Below are positions 46,122 to 55,685 of a stretch of 64,000 nucleotides of DNA, piece after piece (positions within the stretch are counted from its first letter, which is position 1; each line of letters opens with the position of its first letter). Both the position numbers and the translations under genes were made by a program. The notes below the pieces were generated by a model that was given only the letters and a program-made list of their open reading frames with translations, did no database searches and was not told where the DNA came from. The DNA comes from CALHVX01 sp039198065 (GTDB lineage: Bacteria; Pseudomonadota; Gammaproteobacteria; Pseudomonadales; Azotimanducaceae), in assembly GCA_039198065.1 (NCBI GenBank), contig JBCCTU010000008.1, positions 62,001 to 126,000 of the forward strand, given 5' to 3'.

Positions 46122-46793
46122 ATGTATGTTCACCGCAGTCCAACCTCGCTTAGAGACCGCATAGCCCTATCCTTCGTCAAAGCCCTTCGAGGGCTGGCCG
46201 ACCTCTTTTTCCGCAAGCGCTACGGCCATCGCGCCGTCGTACTCGAAACCGTTGCCGCTGTGCCCGGCCTGGTGGGTGGATTGCTTCAACACCTTAAATC
46301 GCTTCGCAATCTCGAAGACGACGACGGTTGGATCCGTGAGTTACTCGAGGAAGCTGAAAACGAACGCATGCATTTGATGACGTTTGTACAGGTTGCACAG
46401 CCTTCGATTCTCGAGCGCGCCCTGATCATGGGGGCCCAAGCCGTGTTCTTCGTCGCCTACTTTTTGGTGTACCTACTGTCAGCGAAGACAGCGCACCGCG
46501 TTGTCGGCTACTTCGAGGAAGAGGCCGTGCGCAGTTATTCGAGCTACCTCGTCGAGCTGGAGGCGGGTCGACTTGAGAATTCCCAAGCGCCGGAGATCGC
46601 CGTGACCTACTGGAATCTAGCTGCCGATGCCCGACTGACGGACGTTGTACGCGCAGTTCGAGACGACGAAGCCGGTCATCGAGACCGAAACCACGCGATG
46701 GCGGACGCTCTACTTGGCATTCCCACGCCAGACGACGAGTCCGCGTCACCCACTGAACAGCCCGTGGTTTCGAAACTAAATCAGGCTGCATGA
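46122..46793 (+). CDS. aox: Alternative oxidase (di-iron quinol oxidase)
   Basis: The enzyme oxidises ubiquinol and reduces oxygen to water without pumping protons. From the ATG at 46122 it has 223 residues; a GTG at 46080 would extend it. The four-helix di-iron ligands are present: AVVLETVAAVPG (Glu), LLEEAENERMHLMTF (Glu and His), YFEEEAVRSY (Glu) and RDDEAGHRDRNH (Glu and His). Membrane association is through the hydrophobic ERALIMGAQAVFFVAYFLVY. It is uncommon in bacteria. Position after the puf unit suggests a way to relieve an over-reduced quinone pool, by inference. Confidence 0.93.
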   Translation: MYVHRSPTSLRDRIALSFVKALRGLADLFFRKRYGHRAVVLETVAAVPGLVGGLLQHLKSLRNLEDDDGWIRELLEEAENERMHLMTFVQVAQPSILERALIMGAQAVFFVAYFLVYLLSAKTAHRVVGYFEEEAVRSYSSYLVELEAGRLENSQAPEIAVTYWNLAADARLTDVVRAVRDDEAGHRDRNHAMADALLGIPTPDDESASPTEQPVVSKLNQAA

Positions 46794-46957
46794 CTTCTTA
46801 GCAACCGCTAACAGTCTGGAACAGCAGCCCTTCGGCCGCGGCGTCGTAATCCGAGCCACTTTGCTCGCGAGGTTGGTACTCGCGCGCCACCCCGATAACA
46901 TGACACACCGTGACTTCCACTCGTGCACCCCACGGGGTCATTGCAGGAGAACCACAG

Positions 46958-47605
46958 GTGAGCGAAACAGTTGACGTCTACTGGTCGTTTCGAAGCCCCT
47001 ATTCCTACTTCGCAACGCCAGACCTGCTCGCATTGCGCGAGGCATACGAGGTGGACATCAAGCTCCGAGTCGTCTATCCCATTGCGATACGTGATCCCGA
47101 CCTGCTGTTCAAAGGATCGGATCGCAACAAGATGATGTACATCGTCCGCGATTCTACCCGTCGCGCCGAGTTTCTAGGCTTGCCCTTTGCAATTCCCGCC
47201 CAACCCGATCCCATCGTCCAGGACATCGCGACTATGCGAGTCGCCGAAGAGCAGCCTTTCATTTACCGCCTCAGCGCGCTGGGTGTAGAAGCCGCTCGGC
47301 GGAACAAGGGACTGGAGTTCATCGCCGAGGTGTCACGACTGATCTTTGGCGGTACTCAGGGCTGGGATCAAGGGACGCATCTGGCAGACGCCACGGCCCG
47401 CGCCGGCCTTAAACTCAGCGAGCTGGACGCAGCAATCGAGGGCGGCGATCAGCTTGAAGAAGTCGAGCAAAACCAGAAAGCACTTGCCGGCGTTGGTCAC
47501 TGGGGCGTACCGACCATGGTCGTTCGCCAGGAGCCGTTCTTCGGGCAGGATCGAGTCGAGACGCTGCGCTGGCGTCTCGACCAGTACGGTCTCAAGCGCT
47601 CATAA
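46958..47605 (+). CDS. DsbA-fold 2-hydroxychromene-2-carboxylate isomerase-like protein
   Basis: The protein has 215 residues from a GTG at 46958, preceded by CAGGAG. The opening VDVYWSFRSPYSYFA is the glutathione-binding SPYSY motif of HCCA isomerases, which replaces the CxxC of DsbA. The end has GVGHWGVPTMVVRQEPFFGQDR, the cis-Pro loop. Members work in naphthalene breakdown or as kappa-class GST-like enzymes; the role here is unknown. It is convergent with glcB. Confidence 0.87.
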   Translation: MSETVDVYWSFRSPYSYFATPDLLALREAYEVDIKLRVVYPIAIRDPDLLFKGSDRNKMMYIVRDSTRRAEFLGLPFAIPAQPDPIVQDIATMRVAEEQPFIYRLSALGVEAARRNKGLEFIAEVSRLIFGGTQGWDQGTHLADATARAGLKLSELDAAIEGGDQLEEVEQNQKALAGVGHWGVPTMVVRQEPFFGQDRVETLRWRLDQYGLKRS

Positions 47606-47676
47606 CTGCTGAGGCTTAAGCGGCTTGGGAGTAGCTTCACCGCACAACCTAAGCTCGCTACCTGGAGACGTCAGAC

Positions 47677-47733
47677 GCCCGATTCGGGCCTGACCGCCCC
47701 TCCACTCCCGATCACCTACCGCCCGAATCGGGC
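47677..47733 (-). terminator. 13-bp inverted repeat at the 3' end of glcB
   Basis: GCCCGATTCGGGC (47677-47689) and GCCCGAATCGGGC (47721-47733) are exact reverse complements 31 bases apart. The second arm lies in the last codons of glcB. The hairpin could act as a bidirectional terminator between two convergent genes. Confidence 0.5.
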
Positions 47734-49902
47734 TTTGGCCTCCCTCCGCCGCGCATGCAACACCGGCTCGGTGTACCCGTTGGGCTGCTCTTTGCCTTTG
47801 AACACCAGGTCACAGGCCGCCTGGAAGGCAACGCTGTCGTCGAAGTTCGGCGCCATGGGGCGATACAGCGCATCGTTCGCGTTCTGGCCATCTACCACCG
47901 CCGCCATACGCTCAAGCGACGCGCGCACCTGCGTCTCCGACACGATGCCGTGCTGCAGCCAGTTGGCAATGTGTTGACTTGAGATACGAAGCGTTGCCCG
48001 ATCTTCCATCAGTCCCACGTCATTGATGTCCGGGACCTTCGAACAACCCACACCTTGGTCAATCCATCGTACGACGTAACCGAGAATGCCCTGCGCGTTG
48101 TTGTCCAACTCGCGATTCACATCATCCGACGACAGGTTCCGACCGCCGAGCAGGGGGATCGTGAGAATATCGGCGAGCGGAGCGAGAGCGCGCTGCTCAA
48201 GCTCGGTCTGCCGATCGGCAACGGAGACCTGGTGATAGTGCAGCGCATGGAGCGTTGCGGCCGTTGGGGAGGGAACCCAAGCGGTGTTCGCCCCCGCCGT
48301 TGGATGGCCCTGCTTGGTTTCAAGCATCTCCTTCATTTCGTCCGGCTTCGGCCACATACCCTTACCGATCTGTGCGCGTCCGCGGAAGCCGGTCGCCAAG
48401 CCGTGATCGACGTTGGCGTTCTCGTAGGCGGCAATCCAGGGCTGCGCCTTGATCTCTTCCTTCGGCAGCACGGGTCCGGCCAGCATGCTGGTGTGAATCT
48501 CGTCACCGGTTCGATCGAGGAAGCCCGTGTTGATGAACACAACACGCTCGCGGGCTTCATAAATGCAGGCTTTCAGGTTCACCGTAGTACGGCGTTCCTC
48601 GTCCATGATGCCGACCTTCAAGGTGTTCGCCGGCAAGCCGAGCAGTTGCTCTACCCGACCGAACAATTCAACGGTAAACGCCACTTCTTCCGGTCCGTGC
48701 ATCTTCGGCTTAACGATGTACACGCTGCCGGTCCGTGAGTTGCGTTGAACGCCAAGCCCCTTCAGGTCATGCATGGCAGCCAAGCTGGTGATAACGCCAT
48801 CCATGATGCCCTCGGGAACTTCCCGACCGTCTTCGGTCAGGATTGCATCGTTGGTCATCAGATGACCTACGTTGCGCACCAGCATCAGACTGCGACCGTG
48901 GAGCGTTATCGCACTGCCATCGATGGCCGTGTAGGTCCGATCGCTCACCAGCTTCCGGGTGATCGTACGGCCGCCTTTTTCGAGTGTTTCCTCGAGGTCG
49001 CCGCGCATCAGCCCCAACCAATTGCCGTAGACCCCGCACTTGTCTTCCGCATCCACGGCGGCCACGGAATCTTCGCAGTCCTGAATCGTTGTCAGTGCGG
49101 CTTCCATGATGACGTCGGCAACGCCCGCAGGATGAACTGCGCCGACGGCGTCCTTAGGATCGATCTTGATTTCGACGTGCAGGCCGTTGTGCTTAAACAG
49201 CAGCCCGCTCGGCGATGCAGCGTCACCGGCGTAACCCACTAACTGGGCCGCGTCGACGAGTCCCGTGTTGCCGCCTTCCCGGGTCAGGGCACGCAACGCA
49301 ACCGATTGCGTGTCGGTCAGCTCGTAGCTAACGACCTCGCTATGGCTGGCCCCATCGAGCGGCACGGCGCCATCGAGAACCTCAGCGGCTTTCGCAACCA
49401 CGAGTTCCCCGCGGGCCGGGTTGTAGCTGCTGCCTTTTTCCCGCCCCGGTGTCTCTGGAATAATGTCGGTGCCATAGAAGGCGTCATACAGGCTGCCCCA
49501 GCGCGCATTGGCCGCGTTAAGTGCAAAGCGGGCGTTAAGCACCGGAACCACCAGCTGAGGGCCCGCGGTTCGGGCAATCTCGTCGTCGACGTTCGCCGTT
49601 TCGATCTGGAAGTCTTGAGGCGGCGGGACGAGATAGCCGATCTGTTCCAGGAAGGTCCGGTACTCGGCCGCGTCGATCGCCTGACCCTTTCGCTCGTCGT
49701 GCCAACGATCGACGGCGGCCTGAAGCTCATCGCGGCGAGCCAGGAGCGCCGCATTTTTAGGCATCAAATCGCTGAGGATGCTGGCGAACCCGCTCCAGAA
49801 AGCGTCGACCTCAACCCCGGTGCCGGGAATCATCCGGCTCTCAATCAGCTCTGCCAGCTGCGCCGCGACCTGAAGCCCGGCGCGCTCGACTCGTTCTGTC
49901 AT
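47716..49902 (-). CDS. glcB: Malate synthase G
   Basis: The enzyme condenses glyoxylate with acetyl-CoA to malate, the second step of the glyoxylate shunt. From the ATG at 49902 (GGAG seven bases upstream) it has 728 residues, the normal size of the G isoform. Typical segments are GRSLMLVRNVGHLMTNDAI, RTGSVYIVKPKMHGPEEV, FLDRTGDEIHTSM and NDALYRPMAPNFDDSVAF near the end. No isocitrate lyase gene is in the window. It is 30 bases downstream of an acyl-CoA dehydrogenase gene, fitting growth on fatty acids. Confidence 0.96.
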   Translation of the reverse strand: MTERVERAGLQVAAQLAELIESRMIPGTGVEVDAFWSGFASILSDLMPKNAALLARRDELQAAVDRWHDERKGQAIDAAEYRTFLEQIGYLVPPPQDFQIETANVDDEIARTAGPQLVVPVLNARFALNAANARWGSLYDAFYGTDIIPETPGREKGSSYNPARGELVVAKAAEVLDGAVPLDGASHSEVVSYELTDTQSVALRALTREGGNTGLVDAAQLVGYAGDAASPSGLLFKHNGLHVEIKIDPKDAVGAVHPAGVADVIMEAALTTIQDCEDSVAAVDAEDKCGVYGNWLGLMRGDLEETLEKGGRTITRKLVSDRTYTAIDGSAITLHGRSLMLVRNVGHLMTNDAILTEDGREVPEGIMDGVITSLAAMHDLKGLGVQRNSRTGSVYIVKPKMHGPEEVAFTVELFGRVEQLLGLPANTLKVGIMDEERRTTVNLKACIYEARERVVFINTGFLDRTGDEIHTSMLAGPVLPKEEIKAQPWIAAYENANVDHGLATGFRGRAQIGKGMWPKPDEMKEMLETKQGHPTAGANTAWVPSPTAATLHALHYHQVSVADRQTELEQRALAPLADILTIPLLGGRNLSSDDVNRELDNNAQGILGYVVRWIDQGVGCSKVPDINDVGLMEDRATLRISSQHIANWLQHGIVSETQVRASLERMAAVVDGQNANDALYRPMAPNFDDSVAFQAACDLVFKGKEQPNGYTEPVLHARRREAKARFGR

Positions 49903-49932
49903 GACGCGCTCCAAATTCAAAGAGCGCGCAGT

Positions 49933-51135
49933 TTACAGGCCGAGTACGGCCTTCGCGACGATGTTCTTCTGCACTTCTTTCGCACCACCGAAGATGGAGG
50001 CAGCTCGCGAGTTAATGTAGCGGCCGGAAACCGTTTCGGCGTAATCCGGCGCTACCCAGGCTTCGTTGTAGCCATTCAGCGAAATCTGGTTTGCGTCAGG
50101 CATGGCCGTGTAGGCGATGGCTTCAAGCTTCAGCGTGTTGATGGCCTGCTGAAGCTCAACGCTCGTGTTCTTCGCAAGTGATGAACCCGCACCCGGTGAC
50201 TCGCCACGACTGAGACGATCCAGGGTGACGAGCTCGGCGAACTTAAGGCTCTGCAGTCGAACTTCGATCTCGGCGAGGCGCTTAGCAAAGCCGGGGTCTT
50301 CCATCAGCACCGTGCCATCGCTGGCCTCTTTCCGCGCCACGGCTTTGAGTTCGTCGAGTTCAACGAACAGCCTCGGTGCCGAGCCACCGCCGCCGCGCTC
50401 GAATTCGAGCAGGTATTTGGCCACGGTCCAGCCCTGGTTCTCCGGACCAACGCGGTTCGCCTGCGGCACCCGCACGTCATCAAAGAACACCTGATTCACT
50501 TCGTGGTCGCCGGCAATGGTCACGATCGGTTTAACCGTAATTCCGGGAAGATTCATAGGGATAAGCAGGAAGGTGATGCCGGCCTGCGGGCGACCTTCGG
50601 TCGCCGTGCGTACGAGGCAAAAGATGTGATCGGCAAACTGCGCATGAGTCGTCCAGATCTTGGTGCCATTGACCACATAATCGTCACCGTCGCACACGGC
50701 CGCCGTCTTGAGGCTCGAGAGGTCTGAGCCGCTCCCAGGCTCCGAGTAACCCTGGCACCAGTAGTGCTCACCGGTAAGCATTCGTGGGAGGTAGTAAGCC
50801 TTCTGCTCCTCCGTTCCGTATTTGAACAGTACCGGCGCCAGCATCCTCAGCCCGAGGGGAATAAGTCCCGGTGCATTGGCCCGTGCAAGCTCTTCATTAA
50901 AGATGTACCTCTGCGTAATCGACCAGTCCGTGCCACCGTGCTCGACCGGCCAGCTGGGTACCGCCCAGCCTTTTTCCACCAGAATTTTCTGCCAGCGCAT
51001 GGCCACGTCTTTATCGGCGAACACCGTGGTCTGCCGCTTTGCTGCTCGCCGAAGGTCGGCCGTGAGGTTTGCGTCGAGAAAGGACCGTACTTCGGTACGA
51101 AACGCCTCGTCTGTTTCACTGAATTGTATGTCCAC
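49933..51135 (-). CDS. Acyl-CoA dehydrogenase
   Basis: This FAD-dependent enzyme has 400 residues, with the signatures CQGYSEPGSGSDLSSLKT and IWTTHAQFADHIFCLVRT, and a C-terminal RAASIFGGAKEVQKNIVA that contacts FAD. It introduces the alpha,beta double bond in acyl-CoA. The sequence resembles the branch often found in steroid or branched-chain degradation, but the substrate is not set by sequence alone. It is co-directional with glcB. Confidence 0.93.
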   Translation of the reverse strand: MDIQFSETDEAFRTEVRSFLDANLTADLRRAAKRQTTVFADKDVAMRWQKILVEKGWAVPSWPVEHGGTDWSITQRYIFNEELARANAPGLIPLGLRMLAPVLFKYGTEEQKAYYLPRMLTGEHYWCQGYSEPGSGSDLSSLKTAAVCDGDDYVVNGTKIWTTHAQFADHIFCLVRTATEGRPQAGITFLLIPMNLPGITVKPIVTIAGDHEVNQVFFDDVRVPQANRVGPENQGWTVAKYLLEFERGGGGSAPRLFVELDELKAVARKEASDGTVLMEDPGFAKRLAEIEVRLQSLKFAELVTLDRLSRGESPGAGSSLAKNTSVELQQAINTLKLEAIAYTAMPDANQISLNGYNEAWVAPDYAETVSGRYINSRAASIFGGAKEVQKNIVAKAVLGL

Positions 51136-51290
51136 GGCACCCTTCCCTTCGATCTTTTACGTTCTAACTGGCCAAGTTTAATCCAACCGCACCCTTTAGA
51201 GATAAACAACTTGTGAAGTCAAACTCATCCGTGCCTTAAGTAAGATGGGCTCGGGCACCGACGCCCGGTCACGACTTGGGGAGATCCATC

Positions 51291-51647
51291 ATGCCAACAC
51301 GCATCATCATTTCGGGAACCATCGACATGCCGCCAGAAAACGTGGCGCCGGCGCTCGCGGCTGGCAAGCCGCTGATCGAGGGTGCGCTTACAGAGCCGGG
51401 ATGCCTCGACTACGACTGGTGTCCTGAACCTCTAACTCCCGGCCGCATTCGCGTCTTTGAACGCTGGGACAGCGAGGAGGCGCTCGCCGCGCACTTTCAG
51501 ACCGAGTGGTACCTCAAGATGCGAGAAACCATTGGCAGCTATGGCATCACGGCTGCTGACACGGCGAAGTACCGGGTCGATCTCGAGGAACCGGTCTACG
51601 ATGAAACAATGACACCCCGGGCAGACTTTTTTACGGCAAGCGATTGA
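51291..51647 (+). CDS. Antibiotic biosynthesis monooxygenase (ABM)-domain protein
   Basis: The protein has 118 residues from the ATG at 51291, after TTGGGGAG. It has the ferredoxin-like dimeric ABM fold pattern: ISGTIDMPPENVAPALAAGK, EPGCLDYDW and RIRVFERWDSEEALAAHFQT. Such proteins include quinol monooxygenases (YgiN) and many uncharacterised members. It is divergent from the acyl-CoA dehydrogenase and convergent with the LLM gene. Confidence 0.85.
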   Translation: MPTRIIISGTIDMPPENVAPALAAGKPLIEGALTEPGCLDYDWCPEPLTPGRIRVFERWDSEEALAAHFQTEWYLKMRETIGSYGITAADTAKYRVDLEEPVYDETMTPRADFFTASD

Positions 51648-51686
51648 ATACCCTTGACCGACCAGCGCCGGGCTAGTTGCCGCTTT

Positions 51687-52655
51687 CTACTTGCCGCTTA
51701 ATTGGGCAACTACGGGAGCAAACGCATCCATCGCGTTGTCAGGGACCGTGATGTAGGAGATACCAAAGCGTTCCCGCCGGCGCTCCAATTCGTCAGCGAT
51801 CGCCCGTACTGAACCGAACAGTGCGTGCGGATGCTCGGTCATGGCTTCCGGTGTTAAGCCAAAGATCTGAGCGAACTGCTGTACGGCGGGTTCTGGCTGG
51901 TCTGCGACGACGGTGAAGTAAGCTCCAATCTCGAGTTCGATTTGCTCGAAGCGGTCCCCAGCGCCCTCTTGAACCCAACGGATCTTTTTGGCGGTCTCTT
52001 CCGCAGACGACAGCTGGACACCATCCGCGCCGATCTTGCCGGACCGGTTATTGAAGTTGAGGCTGACGATGTCTGCCTCACGGCCCGCAAGGCGCAGAAT
52101 CTTCGGGCTGCCGCCGCCGATCATCAGCGGCATCGACCCTTTCGGCTTCGGTGTACCGCTAAACTCCTTCCACTGGAGCGTCTCGTTCGTCAGCGCGATC
52201 TCATTCTCACCGCAATAGGCTCGCACGCCCGCGACAACGTCCGCCAAGCGGTCGATGCGCACACCAGGGCGGTCGAACGGAATACCAAGTGCCTCATACT
52301 CGTCCTCAATCCAACCGGCACCCAATCCAAACTCGACCCGTCCATCGGACAAATGATCGATGGTCGCCGCGGATTTAATCAGCACCAGCGGGTTGTGGTA
52401 GTCGATGCAGAACACGCGGCAACCGATTTTGAGGGTTGAGGTGACCGCCGCCGCGTAAGCCATGGCGGGGATGGCCGCCAGGTTCTGTTCGGGATGGTTG
52501 GCCCGCGTAAGGGCCGGGCCAGCACCGAGCAGATGATCTGCTAGGTGCAGCGTACTGTAGCCGTAGCCTTCCGCTTTCCGCGCCCGCTCCGCCCACTCGG
52601 CACCAGACGTCGCGTTAAAGCTTTGGACACCGAAGCGGAAGGGCTTACCAGTCAT
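51687..52655 (-). CDS. LLM-class flavin-dependent oxidoreductase
   Basis: The protein has 322 residues of the luciferase-like TIM barrel: FRFGVQSFNATSGAEWAERA, LADHLLG, DHLSDGRVEFGLGAGWIEDEY and SMPLMIGGGSPKILRLA. It matches the subgroup named F420-dependent after actinobacterial members; in proteobacteria FMN or F420 use is uncertain. It follows the SDR gene by 17 bases on the same strand, so the two oxidoreductases are probably one unit. Confidence 0.88.
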   Translation of the reverse strand: MTGKPFRFGVQSFNATSGAEWAERARKAEGYGYSTLHLADHLLGAGPALTRANHPEQNLAAIPAMAYAAAVTSTLKIGCRVFCIDYHNPLVLIKSAATIDHLSDGRVEFGLGAGWIEDEYEALGIPFDRPGVRIDRLADVVAGVRAYCGENEIALTNETLQWKEFSGTPKPKGSMPLMIGGGSPKILRLAGREADIVSLNFNNRSGKIGADGVQLSSAEETAKKIRWVQEGAGDRFEQIELEIGAYFTVVADQPEPAVQQFAQIFGLTPEAMTEHPHALFGSVRAIADELERRRERFGISYITVPDNAMDAFAPVVAQLSGK

Positions 52656-52672
52656 GGGATGCCGCGACTATC

Positions 52673-53431
52673 TTAGAACTGGATGCGCTTGGTAATGCCG
52701 CCGTCGACGACCACGTTCGTACCGGTTGTGAACGCCGCTTTCGGGCTTGCGAGGAACACGACCTGATCTGCAATTTCCTGCGCACTGCCCATCCGCCCCA
52801 GCGGAATATCGGCAAGCGTTGCCTCATAAAAGGGTGTCATATTCTGTTTGATGTAATCCCAGGCGCCGCCATCAACGAAGATAGGTCCAGGACTCACCGT
52901 GTTCACGCGAATTCCTGCAGGCGCTAGATCCTGCGCCAACGCACCGGAATACTGAATGAGCGCCGCTTTGATGCTGTTGTACGCGCCGGCCGCGATGAAC
53001 TTCTCTAACGCCGCCGTCGTCGAAATCATGCAGATGCTGGCGTTGTCCGACTCTTTAAGCTTCTCCGACGCCGCTTCTACGAAGCGAACAGTGCCGAGCA
53101 AGTCATACTCAAAGTTTGCGCGCCAGCCTGCCTCGCCGGGTGCGTTGCCACCGCTGACGTTGGAAACGATGGCGTCGATCCCGCCGAGGGCCTCGCCAGC
53201 CTCCGCAACCCAGGCTTTAAAGGCATCGCCATCGCCGATATCGACGCTCTTACCGAAAGCCGTGACGCCCTTCGCGCTGAGTGACTCTACGGCCGCATCG
53301 ATCTCTTCCTGGTTGCGCGCACAAATCGCTACGTGAGCGCCTTCGCTTGCGAAGGTTTCCGCGATCGCCCGGCCGATTCCCTTCGTACCGCCGGTGATAA
53401 GCGCTCGTCGTCCGCTGAGTTGCAAGTCCAT
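52673..53431 (-). CDS. SDR-family oxidoreductase
   Basis: The protein has 252 residues from the ATG at 53431. The classical short-chain dehydrogenase motifs are TGGTKGIGRAIA (cofactor binding), a Ser in STTAALE and YNSIKAAL (catalytic Tyr and Lys). The end FTTGTNVVVDGGITKR is typical. Substrate is unknown; it precedes an LLM oxidoreductase. Confidence 0.92.
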   Translation of the reverse strand: MDLQLSGRRALITGGTKGIGRAIAETFASEGAHVAICARNQEEIDAAVESLSAKGVTAFGKSVDIGDGDAFKAWVAEAGEALGGIDAIVSNVSGGNAPGEAGWRANFEYDLLGTVRFVEAASEKLKESDNASICMISTTAALEKFIAAGAYNSIKAALIQYSGALAQDLAPAGIRVNTVSPGPIFVDGGAWDYIKQNMTPFYEATLADIPLGRMGSAQEIADQVVFLASPKAAFTTGTNVVVDGGITKRIQF

Positions 53432-53449
53432 GAGTCCCCCTGTGCTCAA

Positions 53450-53813
53450 GTTCGCCTGATGGCGGTAGATCTATCCGTTCTGATGAAGGCGTACGGAAAC
53501 ACTCGACTCAGCCCTGGGTCTTTACCAAGCGTTTCGATCTGCCCCGTGTGCAAAAAAAGCTGCGTGAGCAACACATTACGAAGGCCCAGCCGACCTCGAG
53601 CATCGTGTTCGCACGCTGTATCCCCTACCCCGGGCAGCGAGAATAGAAACGAGAAAAGAGTCAGTCAAGACGGTTTTTTTCTTGGTGACCGGCTTTCATA
53701 CTCGCTGACACACGGCGCAGCCCAGCCGCGACGCCCGGCGGCGTTCGCTGAGCTATTGAGTACATCGTTAACGTCCGGGCCACAGTCCCGGAGCCAGAGC
53801 CTACAGATCGCAT
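53450..53813. other. Intergenic region between divergent oxidoreductase genes
   Basis: About 360 bases hold no credible gene. A run of seven T at 53674-53680 is the only notable feature, without a strong preceding hairpin. It must carry promoters for both flanking genes. Confidence 0.4.
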
Positions 53814-54818
53814 ATGGCCATCAACCGACAGTTTCTGCTTGCCGCTCGCCCCCAGGGCATGGTGAAGACCTCCGATCTGGAACCCACGACGGTACCGCGC
53901 CCGACCCCGGCGGATGGCGAAGTTCTCGTACAGGTTGCGTATCTGTCCCTCGATCCTTCGATGCGCGGGCAGATGGAGAACCGTGCCGATTACGTAGCAC
54001 CCCTCGAAATCGGCGATCTCATGCGCGCGGGAGGTGTCGGCTACGTGGTTGAGTCAAAACACCCGGAATTTCCCATCGGCTCTCTCGTTGGGGGAACCTT
54101 CGGCATGCAGGAGTTCTTGGTTTCGAATGGCTCCACGCCACCACTGCGGCGGTACCCAGAGGGCACGGATCCCCAGGAAGCCCTTGGCATGTTCGGTCTA
54201 ACCGGCATGACGGCCTACTTTGGGATGCTCAGGCTCGGTGAGCCCAATGCCGGCGAAACCGTCGTCGTCAGCGGAGCAGCCGGTGCGACTGGCAGTGTTG
54301 CGGGTCAGCTTGCGCGGATCTGTGGCGCACGAGTAATCGGGATGGCCGGCAGCGAAGAAAAGTGCCGCTGGCTGACAGACACCCTGGGTTTCGACGCGGC
54401 CATCAACTACAAAACAGAGAACGTTGGGGACGCGTTGACACGTTTGTGTCCGAACGGCATCGACGTCTACTTCGATAACGTCGGCGGCGAAATACTGGAC
54501 CTCTGTCTAGCGCGTATTGCCACCAATGCTCGCGTTGTACTCTGTGGCGGCATTTCTCGCTACAACGCGGACGGCCCGATTCCTGGCCCGAAAAACTATT
54601 TCAATCTGGTGTTTCGCCGCGCACGTATGGAAGGTTTCATCGTGCTCGACTACGAAGCAGAGTTCTCGGACGCAATCTCAGAAATGCGCGGCTGGAGTGC
54701 AGCAGGAAAGCTTCAGCAGGCCGTTACCGTGATCGATGGCTTTGAACGCCTACCCGATGCCCTTGTTGGCCTCTTCCAAGGTGTCAACACCGGCAAGCTC
54801 ATGGTGCGGGTGAGCTGA
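53814..54818 (+). CDS. NADP-dependent MDR oxidoreductase (CurA-like)
   Basis: The protein has 334 residues, the same length as the paralogue at 29925. Shared blocks include VSGAAGATGSVAGQLA and CPNGIDVYFDNVGG; the N-terminus AYLSLDPSMRGQM is typical of curcumin/prostaglandin reductase-like enzymes, which reduce conjugated carbonyls with NADPH. It stands alone, convergent with the ThuA-like gene (two bases between stops). Confidence 0.91.
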   Translation: MAINRQFLLAARPQGMVKTSDLEPTTVPRPTPADGEVLVQVAYLSLDPSMRGQMENRADYVAPLEIGDLMRAGGVGYVVESKHPEFPIGSLVGGTFGMQEFLVSNGSTPPLRRYPEGTDPQEALGMFGLTGMTAYFGMLRLGEPNAGETVVVSGAAGATGSVAGQLARICGARVIGMAGSEEKCRWLTDTLGFDAAINYKTENVGDALTRLCPNGIDVYFDNVGGEILDLCLARIATNARVVLCGGISRYNADGPIPGPKNYFNLVFRRARMEGFIVLDYEAEFSDAISEMRGWSAAGKLQQAVTVIDGFERLPDALVGLFQGVNTGKLMVRVS

Positions 54819-54820
54819 CC

Positions 54821-55606
54821 TCAAATGCCTCGCTCGGACACCCAACGGATGGCATTTGCCAGCAGGCGCTGATAGTGAACGTTCGCATAGGCCACTGGGT
54901 CATCACCACCTTGCAGGTACACGAGCCGGGAGCGACCGATCTCCCGAGCCCACCCGACCAGCGGACTTCCGGGATCGTGAGACCAGCCCTCGTTACTGAA
55001 CATTTCCTGGTCGCGAACAACCTTGGCAGCGGAGAAGAACTCCCGATCAACGAACGTGTGGTTGCTTGCAAGCAGCGGCGTGACGTTTGCTTCGAGCACC
55101 TCGAAGAGATACAGCTCGTCTGTCATCGAGAACGATTCCGGGACCCCCTCGGTGACCGGATGATCGGCGAGCTTGCGAACGTCATGGGTCACGCCGTGAC
55201 GGTAGCCGGAGTCCTGAACGGGCTTCCCGGCAAAGGTACCGGGCAGATAGCTGAATCGACCACCAATGACCTCGGCGTAGCGGGAAAACGCGGGCCAGCC
55301 GGCGATGGCGTGGTGAAGAAAGACGAAGCCAAAGCCTCGATCAACGAGCGCATCGAAGTGCTCGACGAAACGCGCTGGTGGTTCCTGAAAGTCCGGCGCA
55401 CGATCCGCATGAAAGCGAATTCCCGGCATGTCGTAAAGCACGAAGGCGTCAAACATCGCGGCGTTGTCCGGATCAAAGAGACACTGCGCCGCGGGTTGCT
55501 CAACGTGCGTCCACTCCACGCCCGCAAGGCCATCGAACAATTGAAAGAACGGCTCCCGTTCAAAGGGATGACCTTTGGTGAGCAGCGCAATCTGCAGATC
55601 TGTCAT
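54821..55606 (-). CDS. ThuA-like domain protein
   Basis: The protein has 261 residues with a class I glutamine-amidotransferase-like fold of the ThuA type (FVLYDMPGIRFHAD, GFGFVFLHHAIAGWPAF, HPVTEGVPESFSMTDELYLFE). ThuA-like proteins are linked with sugar metabolism (3-keto-trehalose) but most are uncharacterised. A GTG nine bases upstream could extend it by three residues. Divergent from the TetR regulator by 79 bases, which may control it. Confidence 0.85.
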   Translation of the reverse strand: MTDLQIALLTKGHPFEREPFFQLFDGLAGVEWTHVEQPAAQCLFDPDNAAMFDAFVLYDMPGIRFHADRAPDFQEPPARFVEHFDALVDRGFGFVFLHHAIAGWPAFSRYAEVIGGRFSYLPGTFAGKPVQDSGYRHGVTHDVRKLADHPVTEGVPESFSMTDELYLFEVLEANVTPLLASNHTFVDREFFSAAKVVRDQEMFSNEGWSHDPGSPLVGWAREIGRSRLVYLQGGDDPVAYANVHYQRLLANAIRWVSERGI

Positions 55607-55685
55607 AACAGCCACCCGCGTCTTCGTTGCGCCATGATACGCCGACTCGACGGCAATGCCCTTGGCCAGCGACCGGAGCTATGCC

